Source: Cacajao melanocephalus (lineage: Eukaryota; Chordata; Mammalia; Primates; Pitheciidae). From it: a DNA stretch of 64,000 nt. Positions 1 to 16,029 of this stretch are shown here, one piece after another (positions within the stretch are counted from its first letter, which is position 1; each line of letters starts with the position of its first letter). Location of the stretch: NCBI GenBank assembly GCA_963573385.1, contig CAUYLG010033168.1, positions 124,001 through 188,000 on the forward strand, read 5' to 3'. The notes under the pieces are model-generated. The model saw only the letters and a program-made list of their open reading frames with translations, ran no database searches and was not told where the DNA came from. A program made the position numbers and the translations under genes.

Positions 1-48
1 CCTCCAAGTAGCTGAGATTATAAGTACCTGCCACTGCACCAGGCCTGG
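1..48 (-). mobile_element. Alu fragment (window edge)
   Basis: Reverse-strand Alu left-arm end, truncated by the window start. Confidence 0.6.
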
Positions 49-99
49 TAACACTCTATTGCTACTTTGGCAGTATTTCTGCAAATCTAAAATTTAGAT

Positions 100-809
<710 letters not shown>

Positions 810-849
810 TTAAAAAATAAAGTCTATCAACAATACTACAGATGAATGA

Positions 850-1365
<516 letters not shown>

Positions 1366-1398
<33 letters not shown>

Positions 1399-1693
1399 CA
1401 TGGGGTTTTGCTCTGTTGCCCAGGTTGAACTGTTATGGCATGATCACAACCCACTACAGTCTCGAACTCCTGGTCTCAAGGGATCCTCTCACCTCAGCCT
1501 TTCAACTAGCTGACACTAAAGGCCTATACCACATTACCTGGCTAACGTTTTTTTTTTTTTTTTTTTTTTTTGGTAGAGATGGGGTCTTACTATATTACCC
1601 AGGCTGGTCTCATACTCCTGGCCTCAAGTGACCCTCCCACCTCGGCCTCCCAAAATGCTTCAGATTACAGGCCTGAGCCACTGTTGTCTGGCC
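1366..1693 (-). mobile_element. Alu, old
   Basis: Immediately follows the previous Alu; has a second long T-run mid-element at 1550-1571. Confidence 0.85.
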
Positions 1694-1752
1694 AGAAAGT
1701 CAGTTCTTTAGTGGTGCCAGCCATATGTTAAATGCAAAAAAAAAAAAAACAC

Positions 1753-1756
<4 letters not shown>

Positions 1757-1793
<37 letters not shown>
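1757..1793. repeat. (CA)n microsatellite
   Basis: About 18 uninterrupted CA units next to the 5' end of an Alu. Confidence 0.95.
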
Positions 1794-1796
<3 letters not shown>

Positions 1797-2110
1797 GGCC
1801 GGGTGTGGTGGTTCATGCCTGTAATCCCAGCACTTTGGGAAACTGAGGTAGATCACCTGAGGTTGGGAGTTCAAGACCAGCCTGGCCAACATGGGGAAAG
1901 CCTGTCTCCACTAAAAATACAAAAAAATTAGCCAGGCATGGTGACAGGCACCTGTAGTCCCAGCTACTCAGGAAGCTAAGACATAAGAGTTGCTTGAACC
2001 CAGGAGGCAGAGGTTGCAGTGAATCGGTATCGCACCACTGCACTCCAGCCTGGGCAACAGTGAAAGACTCCATCTCAAAAAGTAATAATGAGAAATGAAA
2101 ATAAAAATAT
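1797..2110 (+). mobile_element. Alu
   Basis: Starts ggccgggtgtggtgg, ends in an A-rich tail aaaagtaataatgagaaatg. Confidence 0.9.
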
Positions 2111-2273
2111 AAAAATTAGCCGGTGCATGCTTGTAGTCCCAGCTACTCGGGAGGCTAAGGCAGGGGAATTGCCTGAACACAGGAGGCAGAGGTTGCAACG
2201 AGCTAAGATCATGCCACTACACTCCAGCCTGGGTGACAGAGCGACTGTGACTTTATCTCAAAAAAAAAAAAAA
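2111..2273 (+). mobile_element. Alu right-arm fragment
   Basis: Begins at aaaattagccggtgcatg, ends in a 13-A tail. Confidence 0.85.
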
Positions 2274-2702
2274 GAAAACCCCGTGGAGCCAGGGGCTACT
2301 GAACTGGACGGTGTGATACAAAACATGCTCATTATCATGGGAAGCTCTTCTGGATGACTCTGCACCAGACGACGAAGAATGTAACTATTTGTTCAGTGCT
2401 CTCAACTCCTTTGGGTCCCTCTGCAAATGACAGCTCTTCAACCTTCCCAACCATCCTCTTTCAAACAGCAACTCCCACATTCCCCAAGCTCTTTCCCCAA
2501 TTTACTTTTCTTCTTAGCCTGTCCAACACTTGACATGGAATCCACTTGGTTTCTCTTCTCACTCACCATCCAGCACGGCACGGTCTAATGCAGCAGCCAC
2601 TGGCAACATGTGATGGTTCAGCCTTTGAAATGTAGCCAGTCCAACCTGAGATGCACTGTGCTGTGGAGTATAAAATACATACTGGATTTCAAAAGCATGC
2701 AG
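2274..2702. other. Unassigned intergenic stretch
   Basis: No repeat, RNA or gene recognised between two Alus. Confidence 0.6.
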
Positions 2703-3018
<316 letters not shown>

Positions 3019-3025
3019 GTATGTA

Positions 3026-3078
3026 GGACAGCCTGCCCAACATGGTGAAACCTCATCTCTACTAAAAACACAAAAATT
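3026..3078 (+). mobile_element. Alu fragment
   Basis: Short piece around cctgcccaacatggtgaaacc. Confidence 0.7.
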
Positions 3079-3595
<517 letters not shown>

Positions 3596-3730
3596 TTATT
3601 TCATTTTAAACAAGGCTAACAATTTAATCAATTTAAATTACATACCTCGCTGACCAATCTGTGGCTGGCTTTTATTTCTGCTGCACAGTGATGACCCAAA
3701 ATGCTAGCTACTTTAAAATTTAACAATTAC

Positions 3731-4230
<500 letters not shown>

Positions 4231-4233
4231 AGT

Positions 4234-4539
4234 AGGCTGAGCACCATGGCTCATGCCTGTAATCCCAACACTTTGGGAGGCTAAAGCAGGAAGATGGCTT
4301 AAGTCTAGAAGTTTGAGACCAGCTTAGGCAATATAGCAAGACCTCATCTCTACAAGAAATAAAAAATTAGCTAGGCATGGTGGCACGTCTTGTAGTCTCA
4401 GCTACTCAGGAAGCTGAAGTTGGAGGATTGCCTGAGCTAGGAAAGTTGAGGCTGCAGCAAGCCATGATCACACCATTGCACTCCAGTCTCGGAAAGAGTG
4501 AGATCCTGCCTCAAAAAAAAAAAAAAAAAAAAAAAAAAA
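4234..4539 (+). mobile_element. Alu, old
   Basis: ggctgagcaccatggctcatg to a 27-A tail. Confidence 0.88.
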
Positions 4540-4564
4540 GGGTGGTGGGAAGAAAAAGAAAAAA

Positions 4565-4688
4565 GGCATAGTGCAGTTACAGCTGTAATCCTAGCTCTTT
4601 GGGAGGCGGACGCAGGAGAATCACTTGAGTCTCGGAGTTCAAGACCAGCCTGGACAACAGAGCCTGACCTCATCTCTATAAAAAAAAT
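4565..4688 (+). mobile_element. Alu left monomer (FLAM-like)
   Basis: Single monomer ending tctctataaaaaaa. Confidence 0.75.
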
Positions 4689-4726
4689 CAGACATGTATC
4701 TTGCATCTATTTCTACTAAGGCCTTC

Positions 4727-4744
4727 TAAGCCAGCGCTGGCTTA
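4727..4744. repeat. Perfect 18-bp palindrome
   Basis: TAAGCCAGC followed at once by GCTGGCTTA, in the non-repeat gap before the ELAVL1 promoter MIR. Confidence 0.97.
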
Positions 4745-4779
4745 AAATGTTAGCCCAATAAGGCCAGGTATTTTTTTTT

Positions 4780-5045
4780 CTGCTCACTGTGACTGACACA
4801 CAGTAAGCACTCAATGACATTTTAATGAACGAATGAGAAGCCGAGCTTTCAAGAACTGGCTTGCTCAAAGAGCAATGTAAAGCTGACCACGTTCTACGCC
4901 CCGCCTCCTCAGTGCACCAGAGAAGGAAACTGAGGCCCGGCGAGGTGACGTCAGCACCTGCCTAACGGCACGTAGTGCAGAAACGTCGGGGCCAGGATTC
5001 GAACACAGGTCCCGTCCCCGTAACCTCGGCGTGCTGACCGTTCCT
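4780..5045 (+). mobile_element. MIR SINE
   Basis: gaaggaaactgaggcccgg and ggccaggattcgaacacagg are MIR core hallmarks; carries the CRE at 4946. Confidence 0.75.
4946..4953. promoter_or_regulatory. Full palindromic CRE (TGACGTCA)
   Basis: Exact CREB/ATF palindrome about 430 bases upstream of the probable start. It lies inside a MIR copy (gaaactgaggcccggcgagg precedes it), so the site arose by mutation of the SINE. Confidence 0.6.
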
Positions 5046-5287
5046 ACCTTAATGGGAGGCGGCGGCAGGAAAGGCAGGTGCGGAACACACGGCGAGCGCT
5101 CGACCAGAGGCGCCTCTCCTCAGTCACCGCCTTCCGTCAGCCTCCAAGGTCCAGACCCCAGCTCGCCCCCTGCGCGGCCATAGCTGGCCGCCCGCGCCTC
5201 CGCCGGCCGCGGAGCCCTTCGCAGGCGGCGCCGACCGGAAGTCCCGCCTCTCCCGCGCGCCTGGGGGCGCCGCGACAGCCACGCCGA

Positions 5288-5323
5288 CCAATGAGCAGCA
5301 CGCCGTGGCGGACGCCGGCCAAT
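5288..5323. promoter_or_regulatory. ELAVL1: Pair of CCAAT boxes upstream of ELAVL1 exon 1
   Basis: CCAAT at 5288-5292 (context GACCAATGAG) and at 5319-5323 (context GGCCAATGGG), 31 bases or about three helical turns apart. Both contexts fit NF-Y sites. Such pairs usually lie 60-100 bases upstream of the start, which supports initiation at about 5380-5400. Confidence 0.7.
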
Positions 5324-5339
5324 GGGCGCCCGCGCAGGG

Positions 5340-5522
5340 GGGGCGTGTCCGGGCCGCGGGCCGGAGCGGGTCGTGCGCGCTGAGGAGGAGCCGCTGCCGC
5401 CGTCGCTGTCTCCGCCACCGCCGCCACCGCTACCGAGGCCGAGCGGAGCCGTTAGCGCCGCGCCGCCGCCGCCGCCGCCCGCCCGCCCCGGAGCAGCCCC
5501 GGGCCCGCCCGCCCGCTTCCAG
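5340..5522 (+). other. ELAVL1: ELAVL1 exon 1 (non-coding 5' UTR)
   Basis: GC-rich leader ending at AG 5521-5522 followed by the donor GTGAGG at 5523. It contains no start codon used by the protein; translation begins in the next exon. It is rich in CCG/CCA triplets (5395-5480) and would form strong secondary structure. The left end is uncertain by tens of bases. It is inferred from CCAAT boxes at 5288 and 5319 and the absence of a TATA box, and the true start may lie nearer 5380-5400. Alternative leaders are known for this gene. Confidence 0.8.
5459..5489 (+). repeat. ELAVL1: CCG/CCCG microsatellite in the 5' UTR
   Basis: A run of about six CCG triplets followed by CCCG/CCCGCC units inside exon 1. 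Length variation would change the structure of the leader. Confidence 0.85.
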
Positions 5523-6401
5523 GTGAGGCGGTGGGGGCCCTTCGGCGGCGCCCAACGGGGTAGGCCGCGGCAGGCCTGAGCTCGCCTGGCCTGGCCGCGG
5601 GGCGCCCGCGGGCCTGCACCGGCAGAGGCCCAGGCCGCGCCGGACCGAGGGAGGGGACGCGCACTGGGACCGCGGCGGGCGGGCCGGGCTGACCGATGTG
5701 GGCGACGGCCACAGGCCCCGGGGCCGGATTCCTCGAGCACCTTGAGGGACGGGCGAGGGGGACACGGCGTGGGCACGCGCCAGGGGGCCGGGCTGCACCG
5801 CCGGGGTCTCCGGTCATGTTGGAAGCCCAGGCTCCGGGGGCGGGAGAGTGAGGCCAGCGGCGGGGGAGCGGGGGAAGCGCTTTGAGCGCGCGGAGGTCAA
5901 GGCCCACGGGCTCGCTCCCCCGGGAAATCCCACAGATTCTTTTGTGGTCGTTGTCAGAGCACCGCGGTCGGTGCGAGGTCCTTTGAGAAGTGTGCAAACC
6001 CTTCAGTAGACACACTGGGAGTCCTGGGGGTGGGGGGGGGGAATCTAAACTGCCATCTATTTTTTTTTTGAGCGCCATCTCTAACAAAGCTGTTTGTGGG
6101 GCGTGGGACGTTAGGATTTGTGAAATATGTGTGTGTGTCTTGGAGACACAAGCTGCCCGGAGTTGAACAATGGAGGATAGATGCTCTTCCTTCCTTTTCC
6201 GGTGCTCTGGGCTGCAGGGCTTGTTAAAATGGATTTTGGTCCCTACTGTGTGCAGATCAGGTGGAGAAGGAGAACTTTGCTCAACTTCTGCACGGGCTTC
6301 CCGTGGCGGGACTGAGCCCCCTTGCTAGAAAGTGTTCATCTGGGATCCTGATGCCAGTGCTCCAGAAATAGGAAGATCAGGAGAACGATATGGCTAGGCA
6401 G

Positions 6402-6640
6402 GGGTTTCTCAACGTTGGTGGTTCTGATGTTTGGGGTCAGATAGTTTTTGATTGTGTGTGGTGGGGGGCTTCCCTGTGCAATTTAGGAAGTTGAGCAGCA
6501 TTTCTGGCCTCTACCCACTAGATGCCAGCAGTATCCCCATCCCCCAAATCGTGAGGATCAACAGTATCTCCAAACAGTGCCAGATGTCCGGGGTTGCGTG
6601 GGGTGTGTGGGTGTGTGGGGGGGTCTCCTCCGCGCTCTCA
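6402..6640 (-). mobile_element. MER20-like hAT DNA transposon relic
   Basis: aggggtttctcaacgttgg ... ctctacccactagatgccagcag is the MER20 pattern; contains a G-run. Confidence 0.6.
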
Positions 6641-6703
6641 CACACACAGGTGAGAACCATCACTGAACTAAATAACCTTCCTCCAGAAGTTCCTCTGGCC
6701 CCA

Positions 6704-6760
6704 ATCTGAGGCGATTCTCCTGCCTCAGCCTCCTGAGTAGCTGGAATAACGGGCGCCCTG
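6704..6760 (-). mobile_element. Alu fragment
   Basis: gaggcgattctcctgcctcagcc and neighbouring bases. Confidence 0.7.
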
Positions 6761-6939
6761 GAAGATGTTTCCAAGACCTCAAACAAGCTCGACTCTGTTG
6801 ACCCTTAGTTTTCTTGTCTGTAAAATGGGAAGGACAAAAGTGTGGTGCACATTGAAGGGTGTGAGCAGCCCGTTGCATTGTCGTGGTCTGTGCCTGGTAG
6901 GCACTGAACAAATGATGTTATACATAACCACCAGTTTTT

Positions 6940-7170
6940 ATTTTGGATTTACTATGTGCTTGACACTTTGTGGACGTTTGTCTTCAGTCCTTGAGGCAGG
7001 TGATGTTATAATTTCCATTAATTTCCATTTTAGAGGTGAAGAAACTGAGGCTTAGATGGGTCGCTTGATATGACCAGTCTCATGCACTAAAGTGGCTGCG
7101 CCAGGGTTTGAACTCGGGCCCTTTGATTAAAAACTCTTACTCTTAACTACCGGGTTGTACTGCTCCTGAA
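6940..7170 (+). mobile_element. MIR SINE
   Basis: tactatgtgcttgacac, gaagaaactgaggcttag and gggtttgaactcgggcc in order. Confidence 0.8.
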
Positions 7171-7383
7171 ATCGCAAGGCTCCAGGGCACACCACTCAGT
7201 TGTCATCGAATACCTTCTGTATGCAAAGTTCTGTGCGGGGATGTATTATGAAATTCTGCAACTTCAAGGCCCGCAAAGAGTCAGACATATGAACGTCTCC
7301 AAATGTGGAAGGAAATAATATTGTTTATGTTGATGCATTGGTTTTGAGCAGGCAGAGTTTCAGTTTGGATGTGTTGAGTCTGA

Positions 7384-7704
<321 letters not shown>

Positions 7705-9017
7705 TGGTGCTATTTCAAGTAAAAGAAGTGAGAGAATTATGAAAACACTGGCCTCCTCGTGCTTTCTTGCCTCTCTCACTCTCCACTTCCTATCTCTTCC
7801 CTCTTTCTACACTCCTGCAGGAGTTTTCTTCTGTAAATGTACGTCTAATTGTGTCCTTTCTGGTTTAAAGTCTTTGGGCAGAAAAAAGATACGTTTTCTT
7901 GACCTCTTTGGTGGCTTAAAAGATAAAGCTAGAAGCTGTTAGTTTGGGGTGCCAGTTCCTTCACACCCTAACCCTCCCTGCCCCTGGACATAGACCCCAA
8001 ACTCTAACCTTTGCTGCCGCTTGCAGCCTCCACCAGGAGACAGATCTCTTCCACCTGGAGATCTGTTGCTCATGCTCCACGGCTCAGCCCGGAGCTCACT
8101 GGCTGTTTGAAGCCTCGTCTGATGGCCACCCTTCCTCCACCCCCACCGGAATCAACTGCTCCCTCCTTAGTGTTCCCATCCCGTTCAGTTTATTGAATCG
8201 AATTCAAAGCTGAATGGTGAGAGAAGCACAGCACCCGGCGGGCGCCCCTAGGTGGCAGTAGCGAGGCAGCATGGCCGACCCGAGCTGTGGGTCAGGGGAA
8301 GACCTACGGAAGTCAGCCTGTGGGAGGGAAGTGAGGCTCGCTCCCTCTGAACGACTCTCCCTTACACACCTGCTCTGCTGCTGTGTCCTGGGCCCCCGCT
8401 CAGCTCTAGAGAGTGTGCATGATGTATATAGGTCATCTCAGCCCACTCTAGTGAGTGTGGTGAGAGTTTTGTACTGACTGATATGGAAGCCCAGAAAAGG
8501 GACCTGGGTGGGCACAAGAGATCCCAGAATGCTTCCTGGAGGAGAGGAGGCAGGACAGGTGGAGAGGAGCTAGCCAGGCAAAGACAATGGGGTGGGGCTT
8601 TGTAGGACACAGCAAAGCCCAGAGGTGGGAACATCAGAGTGTGTTCAGAGAGCCGCATGGGGTCTTTAGGGGCAAAAAGGCTGAAGTGGGCAGTTGTGGC
8701 AGGAGTGCTCAGTGGCCACTGGGTGAGGACTTTGGAGTTATCCTGCTGCTAGGCCAGGGGTGGCTACTGAGCAGTTTTAGTTTACTGCTCACTCTGGTCG
8801 AGAGGCTGGGGGAGAGACAAGGAGAAACCAGTTACAGGCAGTACTGAGGTGGCCCTGTAATGACTGAACCGCTGAGGGTTAGGACTGGGACTCTTCTTTA
8901 TTTTGATGCTTTACTCTGTGCCTGGCACGTGGTTGATATTTTGTCTGTACCAGGGGAAGGAAAGATTAGCAGACCACTCAGAAGTGACTGGATCCAGGTA
9001 TCTGTCAAAGAGACATC

Positions 9018-9158
9018 TGTGGCTGGCTGTGGTGGCTCACATCTGTAACCCCAACAGGTTGTGAGGCCAAGGCAGGAGGATCGCTCAAGGCCAGGAGTTC
9101 AAGACCAGCCTGGGCAACATAGCGAGATCCCATCTCTACAAAAACAAATTTTTTAAGA
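9018..9158 (+). mobile_element. Alu left-arm fragment
   Basis: ggctggctgtggtggctcac to caaaaacaaatttttt. Confidence 0.8.
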
Positions 9159-10559
9159 GCAAGACATTTATGTCAGGGGAAAGGATCACAAGAAAGGGAA
9201 CAATCCTGAACAACTCGATGGCCAGACTCACGTCACCATGAACAGAAACAGGCAGACTCAAGGAAGGGGAGTGACTAGGAAGAATAAGATGAAGCTGGGT
9301 TTAGAGACACTGAGTTTGAAATCCCTTTTAGGAGTTGGTCTAGCAGGAGCAGTCAGGAGTCTGAATAACGATGGTGGCAGAGAGGTGGGAGGACAGTGAG
9401 AGACAGATCTCATATGTCAAACTGGCAAGACATGGTGCCCGATTAGGTCCAAGGGATAGAGAGAGGTAGCTTGGGGGACAGGTGGGGCCATGCCACCAAA
9501 TGAAGTAATTCAGGAGGTGGAAGTGGTTTGAAGAGAGGGCAGGGACAGGAGGAGAAGAGATGAAGGTGTTTGTAGCTGCAGACAGGGAGGTTGGGGAGAC
9601 ATACATTCACCTTGATTTTGTTCATGAAGTGGGACTAGAGACAGGTTCTCACTGTACCAGGCGCTGTGGAGCCAGAGGGAGGGGTGGGGTTGAGCTCTGG
9701 AAAGGGGAGCGACTTTTGCACAGTAGTTCAGCTGATGAGCAGGAGACTTAGTGCCCAGCTCAGGCTTGCCAGGCTCCAGAGCCCAGGATTTTTTCCTGCT
9801 GTGCCCTGTTGCTTTGCACTTCTGTGCGAGATCCCCACAGTGGCCTTTGGCCTTGACCAGCCAGAAAGAAGACAGAGCTCTTAGCAGGGCTGTAGGGCAC
9901 TTGGACTGGGCCACAGGCCAGTCACACCTGACCTGCTTCTGCCCCAGGCTTGTCAGCCCAACTGATAGAGAATTGCTGTCACTTAGCTGGAGCTGCTCCA
10001 GCCAGGCTTCCTGCCCCTCCATGGGCCATGGACAGGGGCCTGGAAAGAGCTGGTGCCATGTCCACCGGAGACCTCTCCTTGCATGGCAGTTATAACTGGG
10101 TCAGGTGGTGCTTTGGGCTTTTTTTCTGGCAACAGAGCATTTCCTGAATGACCTAAGCCTTTTTTACCTTGAAGACTCAGAATGTTACATCTGGAAAGGA
10201 TCTTTAAAATTATTGGGTCCAGGCCCTGTCAGATGATGTGTGAAGTGTCAAGATTGAGCCTGAAGATAGATTTGACTGTTCTAGTTTTGCTCTGGCTCAA
10301 GTGGTTTAGAATACCTGCTCCGTCATGATGCAATGAAACCGATTCTCATGCATCCCTGGTGGAAAGCAGCCTCACTGCTTTACTCTGTCTTTTTCTGTCA
10401 TACATAAAGACAAACACATTTCTCGCCCCTGTATATGCACTGGATAATCTGCGGATGTGAACAACATCACTGATGTCACATAGACAACCAGGATTGTTTA
10501 AAATAGTGCATTGGAGTAAAAAACCCTCAAATATCATCCAAACAAGACTTATCCCTGAG

Positions 10560-11152
<593 letters not shown>

Positions 11153-11377
11153 AGAACCAGCAGTCTCCGGTTCTGCTGTGTGGCGTACCCTGGGTTTACC
11201 TGGGGACTGTTAGGTGGCAGTGATATAACCTGGGCCGTCAAGGTTCTCACCATTGACATTCGTCATTGAGTATAAGGCAAATAATGATAGGAGTGATTGG
11301 GACAGTAACAAAGGTTTACAGCAGTGGCATGGAGGCGCTGAGAACTAGAGTAACCTGTTGTCCTGGGGAAAGGTGAC

Positions 11378-11684
<307 letters not shown>

Positions 11685-11703
11685 TAGTTTTTTAAAGATG
11701 AGC

Positions 11704-11975
11704 CAGCCTGGCACGGTGGCTCTCAACTATAATCCCAGCACTTTGGGAGGCCCAGGTGGGAGGATGACCTGAAGCCAGCATGGGCAACAAAATGAGACCC
11801 CCATCTCTACAAAAATTTTAAAAATTAGCCAGGCACGGTGACACACACCAGTAAGTCCCAGCAACTTGGGAAACTGAGGCAGTTCGAGGCTGCAGTGAGC
11901 TGTGATTGTGCCACTGGACTCCAGCTTCAGCAACAGAGAAAGACCCTGTCTCTAAATAAATAAATAAATACGTAA
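11704..11975 (+). mobile_element. Alu, internally deleted
   Basis: agcctggcacggtggctc to an (AAAT)n tail. Confidence 0.88.
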
Positions 11976-11993
11976 AAATAAAGTGAGCTGGGA

Positions 11994-12130
11994 GGCCAGG
12001 CATGGTGGCTCACACCTGCAGTTCCAGCGCTTTGGTAGGCCGAGGTGGAAGGATTGCTTGAGCTTGGGAGTTCAAGAGCAGCCTGGGCAACAAAGCAAGA
12101 CCCCATCTCTTTTTAAAAATTAATAAAATA
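11994..12130 (+). mobile_element. Alu left monomer
   Basis: ggccaggcatggtggctcac to ctctttttaaaaattaat. Confidence 0.8.
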
Positions 12131-12134
12131 TTAC

Positions 12135-12428
12135 GGCTGGGCGCAGTGGTTCACGCCTATAATCCCAGCACTTTGGAAGGCCAGGACGGGCAGATCACCA
12201 GGTCAGGAGATCGAGACAATCTTGGCCGACATGGAGAAACCCCGTCTCTACTAAAAATACAAAAATTAACTGGATGTGGTGGTGTGCACCTGTAATCTCA
12301 GCTACTTGGGAGGCTGAGGAAGGAGAATCACTTGAACCCAGGAGGTGGAGGTTTCAGTGAGCCAAGATTGCGTCACTGCACTCCAGCCTGGAGACAAAGT
12401 AAGACTCCGTCTCAATATAAAATAAAAT
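12135..12428 (+). mobile_element. Alu
   Basis: ggctgggcgcagtggttcac to ctcaatataaaataaaatg. Confidence 0.9.
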
Positions 12429-12589
12429 GTTAATTTTTTAAAACGAGCGGGGAAATGAAGGAGAGGACACTTGTGCCGTGCACAGGGAACAGCCAAAACA
12501 GAGGCCTGTAGCATATTGGGAAGAAGCTGGAGTGAGCAGGAAGGGAGGGTGGCGACTGAGGCTGAAGAACTGCCTGGGCCTGATCGTGA

Positions 12590-12936
<347 letters not shown>

Positions 12937-13372
12937 AAGACCGCTTATTAACAGCATACCTAACCGTGAGCATCATAGCGTGATCTCTGAGCCTCCGCAG
13001 AGGGTGAGGCGCAAGCATCTTGATTGCGGGACTCTGCAGGCCTTGTACCTTAAGGGAAACAGAGGTGACTCCAACTTAGGGTCATTGATAATTGAGCGGT
13101 GACCAGGCCTGGTTGTGGTTGAGGCTTGTGGGACAGAAGCTGATTTGGCCCCAGATCCATGATTCACATTTGAAGAAGGTCAAGGGAAGGGCCTCCAGAG
13201 AGCAGGGTGGGATCCGGAAATGCCATGAAACTGCTTTGGAGGCGGGGGCGGATTGTGGTTTCTACATTGTTGCCAGTTGACCAAGAACTCGATCTGCAGG
13301 GGCTGCTCAGCCTTGACTCCAGGTGTCAAGAACAAGGCAGCAAAGCAGATGTTCTCATTTTAAACCTTTTAA

Positions 13373-13667
<295 letters not shown>

Positions 13668-14545
13668 AATTTATTTTTAAATGTGCATGTAGGAAAATGT
13701 ATTCTTTGGAGTAGAGTTTTGACAAATGGATAGAGTTGTTTGATTGCTATCATAATAAAGATTGGAAAGTTCACAGTCCCACAAACAGAAATATTCTTTC
13801 CTCCTGTCCCTGTGTAATCAACTTTTCCCCTCACTGCCTAACCTAGCGACCACAGATCCATCCCTACGGTTTTGCCCTTTCCAGGAAGGCACGAAAATGA
13901 TGTGGCAAGATGTATTTGAGATTCACACAAGTAGCATGAATTGGTATTACCTCTTATTGCTGAGTAGTGTTCTGTTGTATGATGTATCCTAGTTTATCCA
14001 TTAATGGCTTCAAGAATATTTGGGCTGTTGTAGTTTTGGATGGTTATGGATAATTCCACTGTACACATTTGTATACAGCTTTTTGTGTGAACATAGGTTT
14101 TCCTTTCTGTTGTCTTAATACTAGGAGTAGGATTGCTGGATCCCGTGCTAAGTGTATATTTTACCATAAGAAACTGCCCATCTGTTTTCCAAAGTGGCTG
14201 TCACATTTCACATTTTGCATTCCCACCAGCAGTGCATGAATATGCTGGCTTCTTCACATCCCTGTCAGCACTTGACATTGTCTGTTTTGTTGTTTGTTTT
14301 TGTTTTATTTTGCTTTAAATATTCTAATAGGTGGGTAGCAGTGTCTCCATGTGATTTTAATTTGACTAATGATGTTGAGCATCTTTTCATGTGCCTGTCT
14401 ACCATTCATATGTAGTCTTTGGTATAGTATCTGTTCAAATCTTTTGCCATTTTTGAAACGAGGTAGTTTGCTTATTATGTTGTTTTGAGTTTTTTGGGGT
14501 TTTGTTGTTTTTTGTTTTTTTGTTTTTTTACTTTTTTGTTTGGAT

Positions 14546-14865
<320 letters not shown>

Positions 14866-14904
14866 TGCTTATTATGTTTTGAGAGCTTAAAAAAATGTGT
14901 TCTG

Positions 14905-15170
14905 GGCTGGGCGAGGTGGCTCACACCTATAATTCTAACACTTTGAGAAGCTGAGTTGGGAGGATCACTTGACACCAGGAATTTGAGACCAGCGCGAGCA
15001 ACACAGTGAGACACTATCTCTACAAAAAATAAAAAATTAGCTGGAAGGCTGAGACAGGGGGATTGCTTGAACCCAGGAGTTTGTGGCTGGAGTGAGTTAT
15101 GATTGTGCCATTGCACTTTAGCCTGGGCAGTGGAGTAAGACTTTGACTCAAAAAAAAAAAAAAAAAAAAG
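14905..15170 (+). mobile_element. Alu
   Basis: gggctgggcgaggtggctc to a 20-A tail. Confidence 0.88.
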
Positions 15171-15402
15171 TATTCTGACTATAAGTCCTTTTTGCAAATG
15201 TTTCCTTCAGTCAGTGGATTTTAATTCTGTTAGCAGTATCTTTCACAGAGCAAAAGTTTTAAATTTTGATGATATCCTGTTTATCTTTTTTTTTTTTTTA
15301 AATGAAACAGGCTTTTTGTGTTATGTCTGAGAAATATTTGCTCAGCCCAATGCCACAAAGATTTTTCTCCTAGAAATTTTATATTTTTACATTTTAGAAC
15401 AG

Positions 15403-15630
15403 AGGTCGGCATATTTTTGTGTATGTGAAGAGCCAGATGGTAAATATTTTCAGGCTTTTTGGGCCATACGGTTGCTACTACTTAACTCTCTTGTTGTGCT
15501 ACAAAACTATCTATAGACAGACAATACATAAACAAATGAGACAGGCTGTGTTCCAATAAAACTTTATTTATAACAACAGACAGTGGGCCAGATTTGTCCC
15601 ACAGGCCATGATGTGTGTTTCATAAGGTCC
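15403..15630. mobile_element. hAT-type non-autonomous DNA transposon relic
   Basis: cagaggtcggcatatttttg ... ttccaataaaactttattta ... gggccagatttgtcccacag, a familiar mammalian MER-class pattern whose family name I cannot fix. Confidence 0.6.
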
Positions 15631-16029
15631 ACTTTTTCCCAGGCCTAGAGGATACCACACTGTGGGCAGTAAGCATGGGGCAACCATTGTCCATTTCACT
15701 CTCCATGAAAGCGGAATGAGGGAAAAAGCAGAGTAGATGTCTAACTCTTACAGAAAGGGTGAGGAGAAGGAAAGGTAAAGGAAAGAGGAGGAAGAAAGAA
15801 AGGAAATGCTTGAATCACATTTTGAGCAAGCTTTAGTTGCATTTAGTTCTTTAGAGTTAACCCTTGTGCTCTGTTTGGATCAGCCTCCAGCAAATGTTTT
15901 CACCTGTTTGTTTTTGAGCCAGTGATCTATTTTAAAATCTCATAGCCACAGATTGTGTAACAGATACGTGGAGTTTCTCATGATTAAACTCTGTAATCCT
16001 GGTGGTCCCGAGCTGGTACTGAAAGTTGA

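Larger units (their letters stand above)
4900..5950. promoter_or_regulatory. ELAVL1: ELAVL1 CpG island and promoter
   Basis: Dense CpG dinucleotides and G+C-rich sequence run through the region around exon 1, with no TATA box, as usual for a housekeeping promoter. GC-box-like runs occur at 5337-5345 and in the first part of the intron. Both strands have long stop-free frames here (for example 5120-5776 on the minus strand), which follow from base composition and are not evidence for genes. Confidence 0.9.

Noticed and set aside
5120..5776. Long minus-strand open frame (218 codons) and several overlapping frames on both strands
   Set aside because: All lie in the CpG island, where stop codons are rare by composition; low-complexity Arg/Pro/Ala/Gly content and no domain.
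5452..6087. Minus-strand frame of 211 codons
   Set aside because: GC-rich start region running into intron; no recognisable protein, overlaps exon 1 antisense.
4780..7170. tRNA-like box A/B wording in MIR copies
   Set aside because: MIR SINEs derive from tRNA; no cloverleaf or intact gene is present.
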